This document shows positions 55,440 through 64,000 of a DNA stretch of 64,000 bases, in pieces (position 1 is the first letter of the stretch; each line of letters starts with the position of its first letter). Origin of the DNA: Vigna angularis (taxonomy: Eukaryota; Streptophyta; Magnoliopsida; Fabales; Fabaceae); the NCBI RefSeq assembly GCF_016808095.1, contig NC_068978.1:26485306-26549305 (forward strand), read 5' to 3'. Both the position numbers and the translations under genes were made by a program. The notes beneath the pieces are model-generated. The model was given only the letters and a program-made list of their open reading frames with translations. It ran no database searches and was not told the DNA's origin.

Positions 55440-56420
55440 GTGAAACCGGACGTTCGTCCAATTTGTTGAGTGTTCGGCTTTTGAGTGTTAGTGAGCGTTC
55501 GGCTTTTGAGTGTTAGTGAGCGTTCGGCTTTTGAGTGTTAGTGAGCGTTCGGCTTTTGAGTGTTAGTGAGCGTTCGGCTGATGAGTATTAGTGAGCGTTC
55601 GGCTTTTGATTATTAGTGAGCGTTCGGCATTCAAGAGTATGAGAGCGTTCGGTTTTTGGGTGTAAGTGAGCGTTCGGTATTTAAGTGTTTCGTTGAGCGT
55701 TCGTCCTTAGTGTTTCGTTGAGCGTTCGTCCTTAAGTGTTTTCGTTGAGCGTTCATCCTTAGTTTTCGTTGAGCGTTCGTCATTGGTTTTGTGAGCGTTC
55801 GTCCTTGGTATTGTGAGCGTTCGTCCAAATAGTGATATAGTGAGCGTTCGTTCAAACAGTGATATAGTGAGCGTTCGTTCAAACAGTGATATAGTGAGCG
55901 TTCGTCCAAACAGTGATATAGTGAGCGTTCGTCCAAATAGTGATATAGTGAGCGTTCGTTCAAACAGTGATATAGTGAGCGTTTGTCCAAACATTGATAT
56001 AGTGAGCGTTCGTCCAAACAGTGATATAGTGAGCGTTCGTCCAAACAGTGATATAGTGAGCGTTCGTTCAAACAGTGATATAGTGAGCGTTCGTCCAAAC
56101 AGTGAGATAGTGAGCGTTCGTCCAAACAGTGATATAGTGAGCGTTCGTCCAAACAGTGATATAGTGAGCGTTCGTTCAAATAGTGTTCGTTCAAATAGTG
56201 CCCGTTCAAATAGTGCTCGTTCAAATAGTGCTCGTTCAAATAGTGCTCGTTCAAATAGCGTTCGTTCAAATAGCGTTCGTTCAAATAGTGTCCGTTCAAA
56301 TAGTGCTCGTTCAAATAGTGTTCGTCCAAATAGTGTTCGTTCAAATAGTATTCGTTCAAATAGTGTTCGTCCATATAGTATTCGTCCAAATAGTGTTCGT
56401 CCAAATAGGGTTCGGTAAAC
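55440..56420. repeat. GAGCGTTCG minisatellite with 27-bp and 15-bp periods
   Basis: Three zones: about nine units of the GTGAGCGTTCGGCTTTTGA type (55480-55690); then about fourteen 27-bp units of GTGAGCGTTCGTCC plus AAACAGTGATATA (55800-56175); then about sixteen 15-bp units of the AATAGTGTTCGTTCA type (56175-56410). Because 27 and 15 are multiples of three, several frames on both strands stay open (for example SVRPNSDIV repeats at 55813-56418). I see no start context or domain to support a gene. Confidence 0.9.
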
Positions 56421-56473
56421 AGGGTTCGGTTCCATGGTTCTTTTTGCTCTTATTTTAAGTGTGCAATGTGTTT

Positions 56474-56529
<56 letters not shown>

Positions 56530-57177
56530 TATATATATATATACTCTGAGGTAAATTCATGTGAAACAAAAATATGTGAATGCATGAGATGTGATAAAAT
56601 TACTGTGATAAATGTATTTTATTATGTTGATATGAAATTGTGCATTTGATCACGAAATGATTATTACGGGGAGAGTTAAATAGAGGTGTAATGTGAATTA
56701 AGGAATATGAGTATGGCATGAATCTCATGGAGAGATTCTATAAAATTATAGTATTAGTGTGTATGTTGATGTTGAGGGTCCCGTAGTTGGAGGTTATCCT
56801 GACACTCTAATAATCATCCAGTCTCATGTAGAGAAGGATGAATTATGTGGTGAGAGGAGCAGGAGGTCCTGGTCTATGTTCCGATGTGGACATAGTGAGG
56901 GGACTAACCTTGTGAATGGTATGAAGTATTTTGGAAGTGTATTTGTAAGGAAAAGTAGAAGTCATCACAAGTGCATAACCTCCCGTGACCGCTCATCAAC
57001 GTATCATCCGGATGAGTGTCTAGTAGGAATTGTGGTATGATGGTATATGAGAATGTCTGACATAAATTTTATATGATGTTTTTATCAAAGCATTTATGCA
57101 TGTTTTATAATTGCGGTGTTGCATGTTAGCTCACCCTTACTTGTTTGTTTGTGCCGGAAAACTATTTTTGCGATGAT

Positions 57178-57199
57178 CGTATAACGTATTTGTTATACG
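57178..57199 (+). other. LTR hairpin, extended stem (second solo LTR)
   Basis: CGTATAAC-GTATTT-GTTATACG lies between CGATGAT and GGAGCAG: the stem is extended to 8 bp and the loop to 6 bases relative to the Tekay LTR. Confidence 0.55.
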
Positions 57200-57415
57200 G
57201 GAGCAGAGGAAGGATTGTCGCATGATCTGGTGTAGATGAAGGAAGATTTGGAAGAACAGATTAGCGGGATTCAATGATATCTCTGCAGTCAACTATGAGC
57301 TTAAACTTATGTATAGATTTAAGTTTGAGGTTACATGGTGTTAATGTAATTGTATTATTACAATATTTTAAATTTTGAATTTTAAAGGGAGAATTTTTTG
57401 GGATGTTACATTGGT

Positions 57416-59321
57416 GTTATTGTTAGGAATGGTGAGTATAATGTATATTTAGTACGAAATTATTGACATTTTTAGTTTAATTGTGCTATATTTCTCATTA
57501 AATGTTAACTATGCTTGGATGCATAATTGTGTTAAGTAATGCAACCACAATTTTATATGAAGTAAAAAGAATATGTTGGACATAACTCTTAATAATGTTC
57601 ATATTGAGGAGTTTAATTTGTGATATACATAATGTATTATATCAATTGAGTGACATGTAACTACCCTACATATATAATGCCAAATGAATCACGTGAAAGC
57701 ATATAAATTTTTTATATATCGTGTTATATATATTGCTTTATAAAATACTAATAAATAAATAAATATTAAAAGACTAAACTCTAAATAGATTAAAGAAGAA
57801 CAAATTTTAGTAATAACTATTGTTTGATAAAAGTAATAGTTTTTAAAAGGTTCATATATCAATTAACATGAACTAAAGTCTCATTTATGACATTATATAT
57901 ACTTTTTTAAGTTTTATTCATCAAGAAATGGTTCATAAAATAAGAGTTAAGAAGCAAAATTTATTCAACTTAATCCATAATTAATAACAAATAAATAACT
58001 AAAAAATAATTTTTTTTTCATAAAAGTAAAAAAACATACACACATGTATACACACGCATAGAGACATACAAAAACACAAAATACAAACACACACAAAAAA
58101 AGCACACAGACACACAAACAAATAAGTGTACAAAACACATAGAGATATTCTAATAATCAATGGTATTATAACGATATATCTACCAATAATGATTTTATAA
58201 AGGTATAATCTCCCGATGAATGATATTATAATGACATAATTGTTTAATAATGATATTACAAAGACATAATATATCAATCAATAATATTATAAAGGCATAG
58301 TCTGATATTCTAAAGATGCAATATGTCTAATAACAATATTATATCAATTTACTACCTTCGCGATTTACATCTATCTATAAATATGATGTATCCTCACAAA
58401 GAGTATTCATTCAATCTCATATACTCTTCTTTAGACATATTTTTCTTATGCTTTTACATAATTTGAATATCAAAAAATCTTTTATAAATGCAACATTTTT
58501 TTATTGAACACGGTTAACATGAGATTCCTCTAATTTTCAGCTAAAAACAAAAGTGATAGCAAAGAGCAGCTCCCGTCTTGATAAACTCCAATAAAAATAA
58601 TAAAATTAAATTAAATTAAGGATAAAAAAACCATTTAACCTAATAAATTATGATTTTACACTGTTACGTTAACACTCTTTACCATTTGTGTAAATATTGA
58701 CATCTGTCTTTCATGAAAAATATTACTTCTACATTTATTTTAAAAAAACACTCATTGAACAATTTCTTTTGATAATATAATAATATATATTTGCTGCGAT
58801 TTTAAATTCGCGAACAATAAAATCACTCATTAAATTTGAAATATTATACGTTTTAAGTCTAACATTTTTTCATAATTTTATCTTTAAAAAAGATCTCAAA
58901 ATATTGTACCGTACTAATATTAAAATTTTAAGTTAAAAATAAATAATTAACTATACTTTAAATATTATTGTTTTTAATTGTTATAGTTTTATTTAACAAT
59001 TAAAACTTTTATCATTCTTATTCCATTTTTTGTTATTGTAGCACGGTTGCTGTTGGCCCTTTGAAGAATGGGTTCACCCATCATCTAAACTTTGAGAACG
59101 AGCTCATGACTATGGCATGCTTTCCTAATGTTTGACAAAATACATTAGCTTTTGGCTACTTTTTCATTATATGTTTTTGTCAAGTTTCTTACATATTAGG
59201 GTTACGTTTAAGTTGAAATTCATTTTTTTTTTCAAATTTTAATACATAATGGAATTTCAACAAAAGAATGAAAAAAAAATGTTGTTTTCTAAATGCAAAA
59301 ATGCTAACCCAAAATTTAATA
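57416..59321. other. AT-rich spacer, no gene seen
   Basis: No supported ORF. A CA-rich stretch (58028-58130) gives a fortuitous minus-strand frame. A short open stretch at about 59041-59135 (VGPLKNGFTHHLNFENEL) looks coding but is not recognised. Confidence 0.45.
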
Positions 59322-59545
59322 CATATACAAATTTATTGTGAATTTAAAAAGGTATTAATTAGATTCTAACTATTTAGCATTGTCATTTTTTTTCTCTCAC
59401 ATGGACAGCTGAATTAGGCACGTTAGGTATCAATGCTGGACCAATTAATTTTAATGTAGTTGAGAAGTTCATTGATTATCTAAATTAATAATTGATGGTG
59501 CAATGCAATTGGCATGTCATTGAGGGAGAAAAAGGATTCACGGAT
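59322..59545. repeat. Direct repeat, left copy
   Basis: About 220 bp, from ATTTATTGTGAATTTAAAAA through CTCACATGGACAG to TTGGCATGTCATTGA. Repeated in the same orientation at 60486-60685 with substitutions and small deletions. Confidence 0.85.
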
Positions 59546-59566
59546 AAAAAAGAAAAAAAAAATTTA

Positions 59567-60085
59567 GGTTTAATCCTTTTCGACATCCCTATTTATGTAC
59601 GAATGTCTCAATTGGGTCCTCGTTTTCTAAAGTGTATCAAAATGGTCCCTAATTTTGAAATTTGATAGCAATTGAGTCCTTTCCGTTAAGTTGGCTGAAC
59701 GGCGTTAAAAAAATTGCTGAGTGGATACTGAGATGACGAACGAACGCTCGTCCACCAGCGAACGAACGCTCGTCCATCAGCGAACGAACGCTCGTCGACC
59801 ACCGAACGAACGGTCGTCCAGCAGTAAGAGGTCGACGAGCGTTCGTTCTCTGGTGGACGAGCGTTCGTTCGCTGGTGGACGAGCGTTCGTTCGCTGGTGG
59901 ACGAGCGTTCGTTCGTCATCTCAGCATCCACTCAGCAATTTTTTTAACGCCGTTCAGCCAACTTAACGGAAAGGACTCAATTGCTATCAAATTTCAAAAT
60001 TAGGGACCATTTTGATACACTTTAGAAAACGAGGACCCAATTGAGACATTCGTACATAAATAGGGATGTCGAAAAGGATTAAACC
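59567..60085. mobile_element. Palindromic Mutator-like (MULE/foldback) element
   Basis: A 519-bp element with inverted arms of about 235 bp, starting GGTTTAATCC and ending GGATTAAACC. Over the outer 190 bases I see essentially one mismatch. The perfect 9-bp target-site duplication AAAAATTTA (59558-59566 and 60086-60094) indicates the Mutator superfamily. The centre carries CGAACGAACGCTCGTCC repeats. Two mirror-image 81-codon frames (59686-59931 minus and 59721-59966 plus) simply reflect the palindrome. Confidence 0.9.
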
Positions 60086-60160
60086 AAAAATTTAACGAGT
60101 CTATTACCGAATTCAAAGTATAAAAAGACGGTGACATTCTTTCAATATTTACAAACGTAT

Positions 60161-60400
60161 AGTTTTGACACCGGTTCTCTATAAAACCGCTGTTATAAGT
60201 CATAGCATAGTTTTGACATCGGTTCTCTATAAAATCGCTATTATAAGTCATAGCATAGTTTTGACATCAGTTCTTTATAAAACCGTTGTTATAAGTCATA
60301 GCATAGTTTTGACATCAGTTCTTTATAAAACCACTGTTATAAGTTATAGCATAGTTTTGACACCGATTCTCTGTAAAACCGCTGTTATAAAGTTTTGTAA
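60161..60400. repeat. 48-bp tandem array, five copies
   Basis: Units start at 60161, 60209, 60257, 60305 and 60353. Each contains CGGTT...AAACCG as a small inverted pair and TTATAAGTCATAGC. The period is a multiple of three, so a frame encoding SVLYKTAVISHSIVLT repeats stays open (60165-60512) without evidence for a gene. Confidence 0.95.
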
Positions 60401-60485
60401 AACTGATGATTTTTCAACTGAATTTTTTGTACAAGATTATTGGCCCCGGTTCTCTCTGCATAATGCGTTGTCATTGATCATGCGA

Positions 60486-60685
60486 ATTTATTGTGAATTT
60501 AAAAAGGTATGAATTAGATTCTAACTATTTAGGATTGTCATTTTTTTTCCTCACATGGACAGTTGAATTAGGCATGGTGGACCACGATTAATTTTAATGT
60601 AATTGGGAAGTTCATTGATTATCTAAATTAATAATTGATGGTGAAATCAGTTGGCATGTCATTGAAAGAGAAAAAGGATTAATAT
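60486..60685. repeat. Direct repeat, right copy
   Basis: Second copy of the 59322-59545 segment. The two copies bracket the Mutator-like element and the 48-bp array. Confidence 0.85.
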
Positions 60686-61402
60686 TAATTTATATATAAA
60701 CTAATTTATCAAAACTTTTTTTTTGCATAGTTATTCCATTTTAATTTTTAATTTGGATTCTTTAATTGTTTTTTCCTGCTAAGTGGTTTAATTTTAAGAG
60801 AAAACTTAATTACCTAAAACACTTATAGTACTGAAGGTACGCTTTTGTTTTATATATATATAAATATATATATATTTAAGAATACGCACTTTATTATATA
60901 CATTATATATTGTTATGGTACATTTTGTCCTTAATTTTAACGCAAAAATATTATAGTCCACCTGTTTTGCTTTTTGACAATTACAAGTATTCATGTATTA
61001 AGTAAAAGTTCATTTGTCTTACATATTAAAACATAAACTATACCTGCATACACAGTGTAAAGAATAATATAAAAATTACGTGTATTATAAATCCTATCAT
61101 AAGAAAAGTTGGTATATAATCGGGAAGAGTTTGTCAATTCTATTAAACAATTTTTTTTTATATCATTTTAGTTTTAAAATTTGACTTTTTTAAAACAACT
61201 ATATTAAATTTAATTGTATGTTAATATTCAATTATTTCTAGATCTCCTTTTGCAGATAAATATCTTTATTCAAATATCACATCATTTAAGATTTCTTTTG
61301 ATAAACTTTCGTAAAGCTTGTATATAATTATTAGGGTTTTTTTATATAGTGTCTATCTCGACATAATTTAACCATTATTAAAAATTATTTTTAAATATTA
61401 TT

Positions 61403-61467
<65 letters not shown>

Positions 61468-62045
61468 AGGATAACAGATATTTAAAGAACCTTAATATAA
61501 ATTTATACTAATTTTTGTTCTCAATTACTCGAGTGATAACTCTCTTAAAAAGATTTTGCAGTAAAAAAGTTAGAAAATGATGTATGCATAAAAATAATCT
61601 TATTTAAAATAATAATCTGAATCATAATTTAGTGAACAAAATTAAGTAAGTGAATAAAATTAGCAATAGGAACACGTAAATTTTTATCAATATATCCATT
61701 ACTTCTTAAAGTAAAAAAAAAATAAATTAACTACACAAATCAATTTCTTTTTCTATCACCGTTACTTCTAATAATGCTCTCAGATTGATTCGAATTCAAA
61801 TATAAATTACACTATGCAAAAAATTCAAGTACTCTTAAATTAGAAAGTGGGGCAATAGTTAATAGAGATAGTACAATTTGGAAAATTCTGTAAAATTAAG
61901 GGAAAACCAATTAATGTGTAATGATCTTTTTAGTCAATTCAAACTATTTTTAGGTTGATTGTTTTGATATTGCATTGTTCTAAAATATTTTATGTAACTT
62001 TTTAGCGGAAGAGGTTTCTAATTTTTAATCTTCATTAGATTTTTA
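60686..62045. other. AT-rich spacer with (AT)n at 61406-61464, no gene seen
   Basis: Contains a 59-bp AT microsatellite and short TATA runs near 60850-60880. No supported ORF or repeat family. Confidence 0.5.
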
Positions 62046-62500
62046 TTTAATGTTTCAAGTGATATTTCTTATTGGTATGATTGTAAACTTTTCAAATTTA
62101 CTACTTTCCATTGATGCTACTTTTCATATGGCTTCTTGTACTAATATTTCTCAACAGAGTAGAGTTGTTAAAAAAAATATCGTCACGCTGACTTGTTCTC
62201 TTCTATTGTCTACTTTAGTTCCTAGTGAACTTTTGGATGAATATGTTCTAACTATTGATCATGCTATTAATCAAATTCCACTTTCTCTTATGTTTGCTTT
62301 TCAAAAGTTATGTGGTAGTGATCCTGATTTCAAAATTGTTTTTTTTTTTCTACTTGCTTTGTTCTTTATCCACAAGTAGAATGTAGTAAATTGTCATCCT
62401 GTATCACAATTTGTGTTTTTCTTGGTTAGGTGATGGTAAAAGGGGTTATCATTGCTAAGATCTTATCAACCACAAAACTTTATCTTTTTTAGCACATTCT
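62046..62500 (+). pseudogene. Ty1/copia integrase remnant
   Basis: The 109-codon frame at 62050-62379 and its frameshifted continuation follow the copia integrase core. SCTNISQQSRVVKKN matches the family's TPQQNGV-ERK; LLLSTLVPSELLDEYVLT and HAINQIP match the VP--WGEAVLTA--LINR-P segment; ACFVLYPQVECSKLSS (about 62350-62400) is followed by ICVFLG, then GDGKRGYHC. Key residues are lost and stops occur. No LTRs were found beside it. Confidence 0.75.
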
Positions 62501-63043
62501 AATATATTAACTTTTTTTTTCAACTTTCACAACACTACATCATGAATCCTATTTAAAATTTAGATATTTCAAAATTCTTATAGCGTAGAAAACGGTTATT
62601 AATTAAAAATTGACAAGTAAAACATGGGAAATTAAAATAAAGCCTTAACTTTACCAAAAGTATTATTCAATTACATAATTTTGAAATAAATAAAATAAAC
62701 AAAAAACTAAAATTAACCCAATTAGATTTTTTCTAAAATTTATAGCACAAAAACTTTAAATACACAAAGTCTTTTCTCCACTCTCATATCTCTATCATGC
62801 ATTTGGAGTATATGCAACATTCCCCAACAAATGTTATACAAGACACACACAAATACAGACAAGTATGAGTAAACTACCATTAACACAATCAATAACAATA
62901 TAATATATACATAGCAAATAAGCACAATTTAGTAACAAACATTCATTTAGAGAGTTATCCTTACTACCCTCATTATTTCTACACCATGATCGTCGTCAAC
63001 ATCTTCATCAGTCATATCATGACCATACCATCAATGTCATCCT
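62501..63043. other. AT-rich spacer, no gene seen
   Basis: No supported ORF or RNA gene. Confidence 0.5.
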
Positions 63044-64000
63044 TATATTATGATTTAGTATTGTTTTATTACTATTCATGTCTTGAAATTCTGTGTGAAT
63101 ACTATTAATGAAAAACATAGGTGCTTGTTATATATCTATCTATATTGAATTTCTGTGTTAATATTATATGTTGTTGTTTTGAATCTGTAAATAAGAAATT
63201 TGTTAAAACTAGTTGGGGAACACTTTAGCTAAGGGAAGACTTGGTACTTAAGTTGTCCATTGTGACACACCTCTCTTTCCTGGAAGTCTACTCGACAAGT
63301 TTTTAACTTAAATCTTGTTGAATAAATTATGTACTGTTAAATTATTGTGCAATATATCTTGTTGGAATGAAAATTTCTGATGAATTCATGTTATTGTGGT
63401 AGATATGGAATTATGAATTATAATTGTGATGGTAGGATAGAGGAATCTTAAAAACCGGAGTTGGTACATCCCTGATCATAGAGCAGCCCTGGTCAAATCC
63501 AGTAAGTTGTGACTAGTCATATGTACTGACGTTTATGGTGAGTTTGATTCGTCAAACATTTGATTCTTCTCCAGTGACCATTTATAGTGATATTTTATTA
63601 TTGTTAATTTATTTTGTGATATATTCATTTTGTATGATTTCTGTGATGATTGTATTTTATTATATTGGATTTGAATTTATGCATCTAAACATGATATGAG
63701 TATTATGGGGAGATTTTGTAACGATATAATATGAGTTGAGGAATATGAGCATGATATGAGTCTCGTGGAGATATTTTGTAATGATATGGTATTAGTGTAT
63801 ATGTTGATGTTGAGGGTCCTGTTGTTGGAGGTTATCCTGATACTCTAATAATCATCCAGTCTCAAGTAGAGAAGGATGAATTATGTGGGGAGAGGGGCAG
63901 GAGGTCCTGGTCTATGTGCCGGTTTTGGACATAGTGTTGAGGACTAACCTTATGGATGGTATGGAGTATTTTGGAAGTGTATTTGTAAAAAGAAGTAGAA
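63044..64000 (+). repeat. Tekay-family LTR, truncated by window end
   Basis: From TATATTATGATTTAGTATTG the sequence follows the Tekay LTR from about position 24323, including AAGACTTGGTACTTAAGTTG, GGAGGTTATCCTGATACTC and the GTGCCGGTTTTGGACATAG block. Relative to that LTR it has about 280 extra bases at about 63360-63640. Divergence is visibly higher than between the two complete LTRs, and the element may continue past the window. Confidence 0.8.

Larger units (their letters stand above)
54603..57410 (+). mobile_element. Solo LTR, minisatellite-bearing family
   Basis: Starts TGTAAGGACC and ends GGGATGTTACA, with the perfect 5-bp duplication TTGGT at 54598-54602 and 57411-57415. Its first part resembles the intron 7 solo LTR and its last part (56640-57410) the Tekay LTR. 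Contains a 32-bp tandem duplication at 54739-54802, a large GAGCGTTCGTCC minisatellite and an (AT)n at 56476-56543. The long ORFs over the minisatellite (55631-56585) are repeat artefacts. Confidence 0.9.

Noticed and set aside
55440..56420. CRISPR-like array of regular repeats
   Set aside because: Eukaryotic LTR context, no unique spacers, unit length drifts, no cas genes; it is a minisatellite.
55707..56585. 292-codon minus-strand repetitive protein
   Set aside because: Explained by the codon-multiple period of the LTR minisatellite; frames are open on both strands alike.
58028..58277. Cys-rich small protein on the minus strand
   Set aside because: Derives from a CA-rich simple-sequence tract; no signal or domain supports it.
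59686..59966. Paired 81-codon ORFs with nearly the same protein on opposite strands
   Set aside because: They are mirror images produced by the palindromic Mutator-like element.

Overview
The window is nuclear DNA of a flowering plant, most likely a legume and by inference a Phaseoleae species (Vigna/Phaseolus type). The reasons are spliced genes with GT-AG introns, very AT-rich intergenic DNA with long (TA)n tracts, plant-type Ty3 and Ty1 retrotransposons, and two cytochrome P450 genes of the CYP88D type, a subfamily known from legumes. No bacterial or organellar features were seen. The species call is inference.

Only two host genes look intact. They are tandem paralogs on the minus strand, at 14127-20418 (copy A) and 32960-44941 (copy B). 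For each I could rebuild eight exons of identical lengths (233, 490, 267, 90, 79, 107, 122 and 91 nt), giving 492 codons plus stop. Both keep the membrane anchor, proline hinge, I-helix, ExxR and haem-cysteine motifs. The best-known relative, CYP88D6 of liquorice, oxidises beta-amyrin at C-11, so an endoplasmic-reticulum triterpenoid oxidase is the likely role. The substrate here is unknown.

Everything else is transposon-derived. 1-13.9 kb: an inverted LTR fragment split by a CACTA element with a dead TNP2 transposase (558-3928); copia-type LTR sequence; a CACTA element carrying exons of CTP synthase and of a TPR protein (5693-10014); an hAT element carrying SEC23 fragments (10273-11865); and a small CACTA derivative with a long foldback. 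14-45 kb: the P450 pair, separated by a complete young Tekay-type Ty3 retrotransposon with one 1,492-codon gag-pol ORF (23725-31943). Copy B is further loaded with a solo LTR in intron 7 (34203-36876), a dispersed repeat in intron 5 and a CACTA-like MITE in intron 1. 46-64 kb: two more CACTA derivatives, fragments and inversions of the same LTR family, a copia remnant, a second solo LTR (54603-57410), a palindromic Mutator-like element (59567-60085), a 48-bp tandem array, a copia integrase relic, and an LTR running off the window end.

Six elements were delimited by matching target-site duplications: TCA, AAA and ATA (CACTA), CATATACT (hAT), AAAAATTTA (Mutator-like), and 5-bp repeats for the LTR elements (GAAAT, TATGG, TTGGT). 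The most unusual signals are an LTR hairpin whose stem is kept while its sequence changes, a GAGCGTTCGT motif shared by two unrelated transposon classes, and the chimeric gene-capturing CACTA element. All alignments and counts were made by eye.
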